Positions 14,101-22,469 of a stretch of DNA of 64,000 bases are shown in pieces. The notes beneath the pieces are model-generated. The model worked only from the letters and a program-made list of their open reading frames with translations, was not told the DNA's origin and made no database searches. Position 1 is the stretch's first letter. Every line of letters begins with the position of its first letter. This DNA comes from Paragorgia papillata (Eukaryota > Cnidaria > Anthozoa > Scleralcyonacea > Coralliidae), in assembly GCA_035771165.1 (NCBI GenBank), contig JAWNZC010000179.1, positions 2,740,001 to 2,804,000 on the forward strand, written 5' to 3'. The translations under genes and the position numbers were made by a program.

Positions 14101-17100
14101 CACAGCTCGAAGCCTTATGAACCTACCATCGTGTTGCTTTTAGTAGATATCGTAGTAAATTTAATGTATTTAATATATGTTGTATATCGTTATGTATTTT
14201 TAAAGTAACAGTTAAATCGAACTTGTTTTGGGGCCGCAGTAATTGGCACTAGCTGTTGCGGTTACCCAGTCTATTGTCTTAATGTCTGTATTTATGTTTG
14301 TAATGTGTATGGCAAAGTTATTAAAATAAAATAAATAAATTATATATATATATATATATACTACTTTTGAAATAGAGTCACTGCAGATGTTTACGACGTA
14401 AATGTTGCATATTTTTCACGCTCTTCAGATGCTGCCATTCTCAACTTCGTTACAATGGCAAAGGTTATTAAACATAGCAAGGGAACTGTTGAAGTATGGA
14501 TATGTGGTACGTTAATAAATTACTTATTATTTTATCACGCAAGATGTTATAATTTTGGAGGCTTCGACTCGTTCCCAGGTATAAATACCGTTAACAACCT
14601 CGGTCTGTTATCTGAGTTTTATACTGGCTCAATGCATGGTTAGAGCTAACATTCGGAAGGTAGAGGGTTCGGGTCCCGTCCAAGGTTCTCCACAGTTGTG
14701 AGTGGAACAGGTAAAAGAGTTTTCTGAAGCAGTAAGGCTATTGTGACGACACATTTTTAGGGGGGTGCGGGGGCATATTCTAAACTAAGTAATGTTTACA
14801 GTGACAGTGAGTAATACTCATTCCTACCTGATTGCAGCCTTAGGGTTTTGCCCTGCTGACTTCATCTTGTCAGTCGGCAATACCTGTGGCAACACCCGAG
14901 TGGACATCACGCCTTCGCGCCTCTCGCACAGCGCACGTTATAATAGAAATTACGGTTGTATACGAAATCCCGCAAAAAATTCTTCTGGATCAATCGGGCT
15001 TAGAGGACATTTTCTGTATTCCACAATGATTATGACCGTGTCACTTTATTAATTTTGTAGTATTATGGATACAGGATGAGATCTCAGCAATACGGATGAT
15101 TGCATAATTTTTTGCAAAACTTATTTTACTATCCTTACGTGTACAAATGTCACGAACTCTAGGCTGTTCCAGGCGGTAATCAGTGGTGCTGGAGACGGTA
15201 AATTTTACCGGTTACCGCCTGATAAGGAGAACCCTGCCCGTCTAGAGCTCAGAGTTTTCTAAGCATTAACATTTAATGACAGCTGTACAGCAAGAACTAG
15301 CAAAACTTTACAAATTCCAAGCTGAAAGTACTATACTAACAACTTGTTAACAGGACGTGTTCGCAACAAGCTTGCAGCAAGCCTGTTAACCTGGGATTTT
15401 ATCATGCCCATATAAGCTTGTTGTCAACCTTGTAGCAACTTGTTAAGTGGCAGAGTGGTGACAAATTGTTGGAACAACTTGCCACAAACCCGTTACCCGG
15501 TACAAGCTTGTTGTCATCAAGTGCAGAGCGGTAACAAGTTAGAACAACTTGTCCAGAAGTCCGTTGGAGTCATCAACCTTGTTACAAGTTATTAACAACC
15601 CGTTACAGACTTGTTAACAAACTGGGAACGACCAGTGTGAATGCATTCCAGTGATTGCTTGATGGAACAGCCTTGTAACAACTTGCTTGCAGGTATGGAA
15701 CAACCGGACGTTTTAAGTTTGTTAAGTTCCAGAGCGGTAACAACTTGTAGAGGTCCGGCCAAGGCTTCAAAATATTACTTTTGATGGCATTTTTTGTTAC
15801 AAGCAGGCAACCATGCTAAATCATATCGGATAGTGTATACTTTGAAAGTGAGGGGTGTTGGCAGTCGTGATTATTGATTTATATACTAAAATTTTGAGCT
15901 TTTTGAAAGCACAATGTGATGGATGGGATATCTGTAAAGCGATGCCTATTTACGTTTGTGTATTATTTGAATTACAAATTCAGAATGCTATCCACTCAGC
16001 GTGCCTGAAGTTCTGATTATTCTAATTCGCATAGCTCACAATTATAAACAAACAAGAAACATGGCGCAAATTCGCCTAAATACAACAGTTAGAAGAACAG
16101 CCACAACAATCTGAAAACTTTTTGTTAGCATTCTGAATTTAGCTAATTCAAATAAAACACAAATGTAAATAGGCAGCACTTTACAGATATCCCATCCATC
16201 ACATTGTGCTTTCAAAAAGCTCTACATTTTAGTATATAAATCAATAATTACGGCTGCCAACACCCCTCACCTTCAAAGTATACACTATCCGATACGATTT
16301 AGCATGGTTGCCTGCTTGTAACGAAAAATGCCATCAACGGTGTTTTTGAGACACTTTTATCGAAGTTGGCCGGCCGTCTCTTGTGTCACAAGTTTGTTGC
16401 AGTCATCAACCTTGTTACAAGTCGTCAACAACCCAGTACATACTTGTTAGTAACAAACTGGGAACAAGCCGTGCGAAATGCATCCCATGCAGTGACGGTT
16501 TGTTCAAACAGCCTTGTAACAACGTGTTTCCCAGTATGGAACAACCTGGGTGTATTCACGCGTGTATTCATCATAATCCCTCACATTAGTGTAGACATAC
16601 TTGGTTTAAACTTGTAAAGTCAACTTGTTTTGTCCCTTTTTGTCTTGTGTTTCCAGAATCTGAAGGAAGAAGAATGGACAACTAAGCTTGTTGATCTACC
16701 AGAAGTACATAATTCAGGTATGAAGGTGGCCGGGCATTTTAACGAGTCCCGCACGAAGCATTTTGAATAGCCCGATAAGGTACCAGGCGGTGCCCGGTGG
16801 CTTTTCATTAAGTTCAATAATTTTGATAGTATTAATTTTCTTCTCATGCCCGATTAGACGGTGTCGCCATTGAGCTTCGTGACTCAGATGATGAACTAAG
16901 ATCAAGTCATTTGCTTCCTAAGCGGTAGCATTAACATTAGAAGTGAAGTGAAGTGAAGTGCAGTGTAGTGTAGTGTAGGTGTAGTGTAGTGTAGTGTAGT
17001 GTAGTGTAGTGTAGTGTAGTGTAGTGTAGTGTAGTGTAGTGTAGTGTAGTGTAGTGTAGTGTAGTGTAGTGTAGTGTAGTGTAGTGTAGTGTAGTGTAGT

Positions 17101-19284
17101 GTAGTGTAGTGTAGTGTAGTGTAGTGTAGTGTAGTGTAGTAGTGAGGTGTAATGGTGTAGTATAGTAATGTCGCGTTGTCTGGTGTGGTGTATAGTGGTG
17201 AGCAGCGGTGTAGTGTAGTGGGGTAGTGTCATATCATGTCGTATAGTGGTGTTGGGGCGTAGTAGTGTCGTGTTGTGTGCAGTGTGTAATGTGCAGTTTG
17301 CAGTGTAGTGTAGTGTAGTGTAGTGTAGTGTAGTGTAGTGTAGTGTAGTGTAGTGTAGTGTAGTGTATAGTGTAGTGTAGTGTAGTGTAGTGTAGTGTAG
17401 TGTAGTGTAGTGTAGTGTATAGTGTAGTGTAGTGTAGTGTAGTGTAGTGTAGTGTAGTGTAGTGTAGTGTAGTGTAGTGTAGTGTAGTGTAGTGTAGTGT
17501 AGTGTAGTGTAGTGTAGTGTGTAGTGTAGTGTGTAGTGTAGTGTGTAGTGTGTAGTGGTGTGGTGTGGTGTGGTGTAGTGTGGTGTGGTGTGGTGTGGTG
17601 TGGTGTGGTGTGGTGTGGTGTGGTGTGGTGTAGTGTGGTGTAGAGTGGTGTAGTGTAGTGTAGTGTAGTGTAGTGTAGTGTAGTGTAGTGTAGTGTAGTG
17701 TAGTGTAGTGTAGTGTAGTGTGTAGTGTAGTGTGTAGTGTAGTGTGGTGTGGTGTAGTGTAGTGTAGTGTAGTGTAGTGTAGTGTAGTGTAGTGTAGTGT
17801 AGTGTAGTGTAGTGTAGTGTAGTGTAGTGTAGTGTAGTGTAGTGTGTAGTGTAGTGTGTAGTGGTGTGGTGTGGTGTGGTGTGGTGTAGTGTGGTGTAGT
17901 GTGGTGTGGTGTGGTGTAGTGTGGTGTGGTGTGGTGTGGTGTGGTGTAGTGTGGTGTAGAGTGGTGTAGAGTGGTGTGATGTAGTGCATTATAACTATTA
18001 TAACAATAGATGTTTAAGCTTTTCATGTTTAAGTTTCTGAGATCAAAGGTTTTGTTGTTCTAGACCCATCCAGTAGCTGTATCGTCAATATGTCAGCACT
18101 TCTGGTCTCGGTACTTCGTTGCCTCTCAACCAAAGACTGGGCTACGCCTTATGTCTGGAATACAACACTGAAGAACTACGTCTCCAAGATAAAACAACTT
18201 TCGTTGACTGTAGAAAAACAAGTAAGTTATGAAAACACTTCTACTTAATGGTAATTTATAACTCCATTTGTTTTGTCCGACATTTGTTGTCTTTTACTGA
18301 GAAGTAGATTCTGAGTGGTTTATTTGATTGGATTACAGTCGTTGGCACCTAAGCGTGTACACCGCCCGTCAAAACATGTTCTAAATTTAAGCCAAAGTTA
18401 ACCGTTTTGAAATCAACACCGTGGGATTGGCGAGACGTGATTGGCTAAGGGCACATTCATGTGACAATAATGCATTGGTTCGAATGTATCAAACGAAAAC
18501 CTAATACGTTTGCAAGGTAAACATTTAACTTTGACGTTAACAACATAAAACATGTTTTGACGGGTGGTGTACACGCTTAGGTGCCAACGACTGTATTTGA
18601 TCTCACGAAGATTCCTAAAAAAACAATTGTAACTGTGATTGCTTGACTTGTGATTCAGTCAATCATAATCTACTTATCATATCTGAGAAGATCTTAGAAG
18701 ATCTGAGAAGTTATCGTGCGAGTTTTCACAGACTGAATTACAGTGTATATTCAGGATGTATACACGCTACATTTGTGCAAAATATTCATATTTGAAATAA
18801 TGTTAAGGGGTCATGCAGCCTTTACTTTTTGATCGATTTTGGCCATTTCTCGAACTTTTGAAATACGTCAAAAAAAGTAAAATAAAGCCTTTTTACAGCT
18901 TCTGTAGCAACGAGAAAGCTGTATTTGTGTTAAGTATTCATATTTGAGCCTTATTTCAAAAGTCGTAAAAATATATGTTAAAATTCTTACTAAATCACTC
19001 CATTCCACTTCTATCAACAGGACGAATTCGTGGTGACGTGTCACTTGCTTGCCCATCTTAACGTCATCGCTTTCAACCTTATACCCGAAGGATTCCACGA
19101 GGCTATTGCCATCGTTATGCTTGATGTCCTGAACACTTGTCTCTCGAGCATCCCAAATGCGAAGGACGAGAACTCCAAACACCTTGAATACCTCCAACAT
19201 ATCATTGATATCATTCCTCGTCCCGAGCTACGAATGACGATGGCGAGCAAAGTACAAAAAGTTGTATCAAATATGGAAAAATAA
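1786..19284 (+). CDS. GEMIN4: Gem-associated protein 4 (GEMIN4), C-terminal half, 9 exons
   Basis: GEMIN4 is a helical scaffold subunit of the SMN complex, which loads Sm rings onto spliceosomal snRNAs in cytoplasm and nuclear bodies. Exons: 1786-2112, 4037-4174, 5269-5552, 9913-10091, 12485-12630, 14429-14506, 16657-16717, 18064-18221, 19021-19284. All junctions are AG/GT and the phases close without a stop, giving 544 residues plus TAA. From memory of the human protein (about 1,050 residues) I recognise the collinear blocks KQESQYLKLVGALL, LLLPHEVMNELIQPLL, KPFEVLFTLLEMYQD..FWEDW, SLQWQRLLNIARELL, and a C-terminal LLAHLNVIAF..LDVLNTC..PELRMTMASKVQK. No catalytic motif is expected. The first visible exon corresponds roughly to human residue 490, so N-terminal exons lie left of the window. 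The vertebrate gene has essentially one coding exon; here the introns are large and repeat-filled. Identity is recalled, not searched. Confidence 0.88.
2113..4036. other. GEMIN4 intron, 1.9 kb
   Basis: Holds the orphan ORF (2849-2601), a diverged stretch resembling the GGTGGCTC-element interior (3300-3560), and GAGGCCGG inverted repeats (3680-3745). Nothing else recognised. Confidence 0.5.
2601..2849 (-). CDS. Small orphan ORF, 82 aa, in GEMIN4 intron
   Basis: ATG-initiated, charged, no signal peptide or membrane helix; it ends ..KLDEEQGAI and has an acidic C-terminal half (KIKENNGSIEEDTRD). No family recognised. It is antisense in the intron between visible exons 1 and 2. It may be the first exon of an unseen gene, a captured exon, or chance. 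Confidence 0.2.
   Translation of the reverse strand: MRRTNILRVNVINTRETKRGWREMNQERRSVVVHVGSYDKMRKIKENNGSIEEDTRDIVGYQAFADLKSNMAGKLDEEQGAI
4037..4174 (+). CDS. GEMIN4: GEMIN4 visible exon 2
   Basis: Acceptor CTTCTTCAG, 46 codons, donor GTAAGT, phase 0 to 0. Encodes TMPWLAGLRCGEHDHLLL..LKLVGALLR, aligned with the human KEEKQFLELLNCLM segment. Confidence 0.87.
4215..4990 (+). repeat. Minisatellite of TCGAGTCA / TGAGTCA units (21- and 28-bp periods)
   Basis: 4430-4560 repeats a roughly 28-bp unit (CACTCGGGTGTCGAGTCACG..). 4740-4885 repeats a 21-bp unit, CTACTCGGGTGTTGAGTCACG, at least five times almost perfectly. Each of these units contains TGAGTCA, the AP-1 consensus. Lies in the GEMIN4 intron 4175-5268. 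Confidence 0.92.
5269..5552 (+). CDS. GEMIN4: GEMIN4 visible exon 3
   Basis: Acceptor ATTAATAG, donor GTAAGT, phase 0 to 2. Encodes PYVHPTLGMKEFPLLLPHEV through HFWEDWVSDA. This is the best-conserved block of the visible gene. Confidence 0.88.
5806..5950 (-). mobile_element. tRNA-derived SINE with A and B boxes
   Basis: On the minus strand TAGCTCAGTCGGTTGAGTG (A-box region) lies at 5932-5914 and GCGGGTCCGCATCCC (B-box region) at 5891-5877, followed by a non-tRNA body. It cannot be a functional tRNA because the acceptor-stem 3' side is missing. A related body fragment recurs at 6040-6130. Confidence 0.6.
5950..7160. other. GEMIN4 intron, unassigned part
   Basis: Part of the 4.4-kb intron. 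Apart from the SINE body fragment and the short inverted repeat at 6463, I see no conserved coding frame. Confidence 0.4.
6463..6540. repeat. Short GTTTACACGG-type inverted repeat
   Basis: ACGTTTACACGGTACCGG faces CGTCGTGTAAACAGGG 40 bp on; a minimal relative of the 34196 family. Confidence 0.45.
7163..7470. mobile_element. Fold-back element
   Basis: TAGGTTTCACGATAGCGGCC faces GGCCGCTATCATGAAACCTT; about 300 bp. Confidence 0.65.
7690..7880 (-). mobile_element. tRNA-derived SINE copy
   Basis: Shares the arm sequence of 9114-9467: GACAGCTTGTACAGC end, AACTCTGAGCTCCA, CCTTCCGAATGATAGCCAG. Mutated promoter region. Confidence 0.6.
8996..9830. mobile_element. TTAA fold-back element containing a SINE inverted pair
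   Basis: TTAA at 8992-8995 and 9831-9834, imperfect termini (AGTGCCAACGAAG / CTTCGTAGGTAT). Interior shared with 45870-46212 (TTTGATATGCAAATTAAACA-type). A 354-bp insertion (9114-9467) with its own 12-bp duplication interrupts it. Confidence 0.78.
9114..9467. mobile_element. tRNA-derived SINE, head-to-head inverted pair
   Basis: Flanked by the 12-bp duplication ATATTTCAGTTT (9102-9113, 9468-9479). Both arms carry a pol III B-box-like GGGTTCGAGTCCC (plus strand near 9382-9394, minus strand near 9222-9234) and end with CGACAGCTTGTACAG. The two arms face each other. Confidence 0.75.
9913..10091 (+). CDS. GEMIN4: GEMIN4 visible exon 4
   Basis: Acceptor TTTTATCAG, donor GTATAC, phase 2 to 1. Encodes GDEEMERDDFALDEAWTEMN through WMENQLNKL. 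It follows a 4.4-kb intron filled with SINEs and a TTAA-flanked fold-back. Confidence 0.83.
10190..10345 (-). mobile_element. SINE 3' remnant with (TTTAG)n tail
   Basis: (ACTAA)n at 10266-10310 followed by TTTATTTATACCG, as in 63575-63615 (TTATTTATACTG); the rest is diverged. Confidence 0.45.
10346..11189. other. GEMIN4 intron, unassigned
   Basis: Short inverted motifs (GACCGAGCGATAGCGAAG near 10374); no gene seen. Confidence 0.4.
11190..11464. mobile_element. SINE fragments in opposite orientation next to a pentamer satellite
   Basis: 11195-11290 has GACGTTCGTCAAGCTCAATT..GTTAGACGCTCTAACC; 11410-11464 has GGCTCAGAAATCC..TTGACGAACGTCC reversed. The following GAGTA array starts immediately after. 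CTCCTAAGCGGTAGCGTT at 11320-11338 recurs beside the 16940 array. Confidence 0.6.
11465..12420 (+). repeat. Pentanucleotide satellite (AGAGT)n with GAGTG and ACGAGT blocks
   Basis: About 950 bp, almost all 5-bp units: pure GAGTA blocks (12001-12160), GGAGT blocks (12190-12265), and GAGTAC/GAGTGGAGTAC mixtures. Long minus-strand ORFs here are a by-product of the 5-bp period. Confidence 0.97.
12485..12630 (+). CDS. GEMIN4: GEMIN4 visible exon 5
   Basis: Acceptor ACACTCTAG, donor GTAAGT, phase 1 to 0. Encodes GVESFWTVYLKSCALSHEMF through KFIESLAN. The exon begins about 65 bp after a 950-bp pentanucleotide satellite. Confidence 0.83.
12725..13015. repeat. Dispersed repeat R1, copy a
   Basis: AACTCATTAATAATTCATGA start and TAGAGACACGCTCG core; nearly identical to 31378-31585 and related to 36595-36825, 63165-63440 and 1310-1420. 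Confidence 0.75.
13016..13764. other. GEMIN4 intron, unassigned
   Basis: G run, and a pair AAAGTAGAGTGCTGCGTAGG / CCCACGCAGCACTCTATTA (13530-13620) forming a hairpin; no coding signal. Confidence 0.45.
13066..13090 (+). repeat. G homopolymer run
   Basis: GGGG tract of about 17 bases. A similar run is at 37252-37278. Confidence 0.9.
13765..14340 (+). mobile_element. LINE 3' end (reverse transcriptase C-terminus plus tail)
   Basis: An open frame ending at TAG 14143 contains YTVRTTRTWNILPKT and DPRTWKSICLKCNTAR, the typical end of non-LTR reverse-transcriptase proteins. It is followed by an A-rich 3' UTR and a tail of AAAATAAAATAAATAAAT running into (TA)n. Strongly 5' truncated; in the GEMIN4 intron before exon 14429. 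Confidence 0.72.
14429..14506 (+). CDS. GEMIN4: GEMIN4 visible exon 6
   Basis: Acceptor CTCTTCAG, 26 codons, donor GTACGT, phase 0 to 0. Encodes MLPFSTSLQWQRLLNIAREL.., matching the human [20 protein letters not shown] block. Confidence 0.88.
14560..14700 (+). mobile_element. SINE copy, same family
   Basis: Contains GTTCCCAGGTATAAATACCG, CTCAATGCATGGTTAGAG (A-box-like) and GGGTTCGGGTCCCGTCC (B-box-like), collinear with the SINE at 9300-9400. Confidence 0.55.
15225..15310 (+). mobile_element. SINE tail fragment
   Basis: CCCGTCTAGAGCTCAGAG then ATGACAGCTGTACAGCAAG; the 3' part of the SINE family at 9114-9467. Confidence 0.4.
15340..16625. repeat. AACTTGTT-rich diverged repeat, split by the fold-back
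   Basis: 15340-15770 and 16380-16625 are full of ACAACTTGTTA-type words. A stretch of about 150 bp (TCATCAACCTTGTTACAAGT through CAGTATGGAACAACC) occurs at 15567-15705 and again at 16400-16550. Confidence 0.65.
15782..16339. mobile_element. Long fold-back element, about 558 bp
   Basis: Arms 15782-15990 and 16127-16339 are complementary (GATGGCATTTTTTGTTACAA / TTGTAACGAAAAATGCCATC; CATCCATCACATTGTGCTTT in the right arm). Flanking DNA on both sides belongs to one diverged repeat (see 15340-16625). Confidence 0.8.
16657..16717 (+). CDS. GEMIN4: GEMIN4 visible exon 7
   Basis: Acceptor GTTTCCAG, donor GTATGA, phase 0 to 1, 61 bp. Encodes NLKEEEWTTKLVDLPEVHNS. Short, and supported mainly by closing the phase between exons 6 and 8. 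Confidence 0.75.
16840..16938. mobile_element. SINE-like fragment next to the AGTGT satellite
   Basis: Contains GACTCAGATGATGAACTAAG and CTTCCTAAGCGGTAGCATTA, similar to 11265-11340. The pentamer array starts at its end. Confidence 0.5.
16940..17985 (+). repeat. Pentanucleotide satellite (AGTGT)n with GGTGT blocks
   Basis: Two parts, 16940-17140 and 17300-17985, separated by a degenerate stretch. Blocks of GTAGT units alternate with GTGGT units near 17550-17640 and 17860-17970. Confidence 0.97.
18064..18221 (+). CDS. GEMIN4: GEMIN4 visible exon 8
   Basis: Acceptor TTGTTCTAG, donor GTAAGT, phase 1 to 0. Encodes PSSSCIVNMSALLVSVLRCL through IKQLSLTVEKQ, matching the human LRTFQFLCS..DWLP region. 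Confidence 0.84.
18336..18593. mobile_element. Tc1/mariner-like MITE
   Basis: Termini CAGTCGTTGGCACCTAAGCG and complement with TA on both sides (18334-18335, 18594-18595). 258 bp; CAGT ends plus TA are typical of Tc1/mariner. In the last GEMIN4 intron. Confidence 0.86.
19021..19284 (+). CDS. GEMIN4: GEMIN4 terminal exon
   Basis: Acceptor ATCAACAG, phase 0, 87 codons then TAA. Encodes DEFVVTCHLLAHLNVIAFNL through KVQKVVSNMEK. Aligns to the very C-terminus of human GEMIN4, so the coding 3' end is complete. Confidence 0.88.
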   Translation, partial: DEFVVTCHLLAHLNVIAFNLIPEGFHEAIAIVMLDVLNTCLSSIPNAKDENSKHLEYLQHIIDIIPRPELRMTMASKVQKVVSNMEK

Positions 19285-19285
19285 A
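19280..19285 (+). promoter_or_regulatory. AATAAA overlapping the GEMIN4 stop codon
   Basis: The hexamer AATAAA includes the TAA stop. If used it would give a transcript with almost no 3' UTR; a distal signal is equally possible. Confidence 0.3.
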
Positions 19286-19659
19286 TTGAATACATTGAGT
19301 TATCATGCAGAAGCGTAATGAAGTGTTGATCGATTTTACTTTGATCGTGGATTGTAAAAAAGGCTGGATATGAAACTGATGATCACATGGGGCATTTCAA
19401 GCGCGCTGATTGGCCAAATCACAGTGCATTGCGAATAAAATATCAAGTATAAGATAAAATCTATTCTTGGTTTGCACCTGACGTCATGGCGGCCATGTTG
19501 GAGGAACTTCAACAAAAGAATCTCATTAGCAGCTATTGTAGTTGGAGTATGTTTTCCTCCAACATGGCCGCCGTATCTTTGTTTCTTAAATCTAATAGTG
19601 CATGAGCCAGCACCCCAAAATTGATCGATTGCTACCACTTGGGGGGGGGACAAAGGCAA

Positions 19660-20450
19660 ATGTTCATGTAGTCCAGAGGCTGGAGGGGGAGTATTGTCAC
19701 CCGAGCGGAGAATTTACGATACCAACTTTTTTTAGTGTAATTTGGGGTGTAGATTACGATTTTGCATGTTGATCAAGTGTTTGAGGGGGCGTTTCCGAGA
19801 AACGGGGGGTGAAAGGGGGGGTCTTTACCTTATCAGTTTTACCTTAAAGGACATTGGAAGTATAATTTAAGTTTGTCTCATTTGAAAGAACTCGTGAAAT
19901 GGTATAGTAAGACTCTTTACAATTTCCCCATATCTGTCTTAGTTTTCGAAATATTTTATATTTAATTTATTCATATCAATAGACATTGAATCATTTAGAT
20001 TCACGAAACATGTTCATCCAATTCTTCATCTACTGTATTTTTGAGCTGAAATGGGTTGAAAGAATGTAAACAGATCAATAAGGTACGTACAAACAGTTAC
20101 TCACTCTTCGTCATATATTTCACGATCTACAAAATGGCGGACTGCACGCTGATTTTGGCCAAAATATTTCGAAAACTAAGACAGATATGGGAAAATTGTA
20201 AAGAGTCTTACTATACTATTTCACGAGTTCTTTCAAATGAGACAAACTTAAATTATACTTCCAATGTCCTTTAAGGTAAAACTGATAAGGTAAAGACCCC
20301 CCCCCCCCTTTCACCCCCCGTTTCTCGGAAACGCCCCCTCAAACACTTGATCAACATGCAAAATCGTAATCTACACCCCCAAATTACACTAAAAAAGGTT
20401 GGTATCGTAAATTCTCCGCTCGGGTGACAATACTCCCCCTCCAACCATCA
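19660..20450. repeat. Outer inverted repeat around the TTAA element
   Basis: Left arm from GGGGGAGTATTGTCACCCG and right arm ending CGGGTGACAATACTCCCCC are complementary over roughly 180 bp each, including G/C runs. The fold-back at 19848-20270 occupies the centre, so one hairpin sits inside another. Confidence 0.8.
19848..20270. mobile_element. TTAA fold-back element, AGGACATTGG family
   Basis: Termini AGGACATTGGAAGTATAAT and complement, flanked by TTAA (19844-19847, 20271-20274). Arms carry AAGTTTGTCTCATTTGAAAG, shared with 59744-60207. It forms the centre of a longer inverted repeat, 19660-20450. Confidence 0.86.
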
Positions 20451-20982
20451 CATTTTTGGATGATAGCATGTTTTTTAGAGGGATATGTTGATACAGAAAC
20501 GGTAAAACAATCAGTTGGAGGATTCGGGTCGCCCGAGAAAATTCAGACCATTTGCGACGCCAGTAGTCTCTTTCGCAGCCATCATACGTTAGCCTGGTGT
20601 AGCGAGTGAGCCCACTGACATATGTGAAGGAGGCTACGACGCCAGACGATGCATCTAAAACTGGTTCTCTGGCTAACTCAGACCAGACACTTCTTCTGCA
20701 TCTTTTGGCGTCCTTCCAAAATTTTTCGCTGGAGGTCCTGCCACCATGCCACTGTTCTCAACCCTTGATTGGGTTGAAGGAAAAGTCACTGTCTGCAACC
20801 CGTATCATAAATGCTCCCTAGGTCGTTGTTAACAAGACGAGTTGAAGGCTGGTAACGAGATCGCTAGTGTTCTTGGCATTGTCTGACTGGACAGCTGCAT
20901 TGTGTTAGTTTTTCCATGTTTGACAGATCGTCACTAAAAGGCATCGATGACTCAAAAGGATCCCCTCCCCAATCTTTCCGCG

Positions 20983-22330
20983 GCTTTTTCAAAATATGTC
21001 GTCAAATACGTTTTTCCAAAAAGCTAGGCGGTAAACCACATTTCTGACTAAGGGTTCATTCTCGTACCCAGACCCACGCGCTGATGCGTGAAGTGGCTCT
21101 GGGAAGCTCTGTAAATGTGAGTGTTGTGATTGGCTTTAGGAAACAATGAAAATAATTCAAACAAATTCAACAAAATAAGAATTTCACAATCTACACTCTG
21201 TTTGCCATAAACGTACGTTTGATATAATTTGACAAATCAAATAACAGCAATACACCACTTTTGATTTCGAAAATATAATTCTAACTAATATTTCTCATGT
21301 TGCGATCGTCTCTTAAAACTACAGCCTTCAATGGCATATTCTTTCGTTTCGCCACCTGGTCTTCGATGAGTACGTTTAAAAGTGAGTTGACCAAAACAAC
21401 ACTTTCTTTCCAGAGTGGGCTGATGTTCCTCGTACGTTTTAGATTGTAGACTACTAGTCAAACACCAGAGGAAGTTGATAAATAATGAATTTGCCAACCG
21501 CTTGGCAATACAGCTGTGATGATGTCTTCGTCTCAGCGAACGATAGCTGTTATGGAACTTTCTGTTCTCTTCAACACTAAACTAGATTGTCCCGTCCTTT
21601 CTAACGCACAGCTTCTTTTACCTCGCGATTCATGATGGATACGATACGATTTACACGAGATTTGTTAAAAGGAGGGGAAATGACAAGCCGTTTATACCAT
21701 GAGTCTGGGCACGAGAGTTTGGAATGTTTGGAATGCGCCTGACGTCACTGCGTCGGAGATCCAGGGTTTCCCAGAGCCTTCGCGAGGGGGGGGAGGGGGG
21801 TAGCGCGTGGGTCTGGGTACGAGAATGACTAAGGGTTAAGGTGTTTGTAACACCCCTGCCAAACGTTTTGCGCATGCGCGACGTCCGAGCTCGCATCTCG
21901 AAAAAAGAGCGGGGAAACACTAAAATATTTGGACTGGTCCGAGAGTCGGACGCAAAAGTTAAATTATAAGCATACTACCAAAAAGATAAGGTAGGTAATT
22001 TGTGCAATGTGTGCATGGCTTCTTTGTCAATATTGTAACATATTCTGAATTTACCCTTTCGTCATTTTCTTTACCCTTTTTTTAAAACACAAATGAACAG
22101 TCGAGTCTTACTTAGTCTTCACTGTCTGGTTGTTGTCGCCACGGCTAGTTCCCACTTCTCTTGCAATGTTTACTCTAGCGAATTCACGCATGCGCAAACG
22201 TTTGGCAGCGGTGTTGGTGTTTGTTGGTTTAGGTTATCCAGAAGATTGCTCAAATCTGGAGACTCACTGAGCTTGACGATAAATTTGGAAAAACAAATTT
22301 GACGACATAGTTTGGAAAAGCCGCGAAGGG
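20983..22330. repeat. Nested fold-backs around the Mutator-like element
   Basis: Outer ends GGCTTTTTCAAAATATGTCG and CGACATAGTTTGGAAAAGCC; an inner pair has CCTGCCAAACGTTTTGCGC near 21858 and GCGCAAACGTTTGGCAGCG near 22193. The 21057-21827 element lies between. Confidence 0.7.
21057..21827. mobile_element. Mutator-like TIR element, 771 bp
   Basis: Termini CATTCTCGTACCCAGACCC and complement, related to the CAATCTCGTTCCC family. Perfect 10-bp duplication ACTAAGGGTT at 21047-21056 and 21828-21837. It contains a 70-codon minus ORF (21497-21285, basic, ..FKRTHRRPGGETKEY..) of unknown origin. Nested in a larger fold-back (20983-22330). Confidence 0.85.
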
Positions 22331-22469
22331 ACTGGACTGGTCCTTTGAGTCCTCCATTTTAACCCGACCATATCAAACATGAAACAAACACAATGCAGCT
22401 GTCCCTTCAAACGAACCGCTGTCACCTCGCCCCAGTCTTCAAATCGTTTTGTTAATGGCGAACACTTAA

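Noticed and set aside
13745..14143. Independent protein gene of 132 codons
   Set aside because: The C-terminal motif and A-rich tail identify it as a LINE 3' end.
16940..17985. Telomere-like repeat
   Set aside because: AGTGT is not TTAGGG and the array is interstitial within a gene.
17229..18026. His-Tyr-Thr repeat ORFs on the minus strand
   Set aside because: Encoded by the AGTGT/GGTGT satellite; no start context, domain or independent support.
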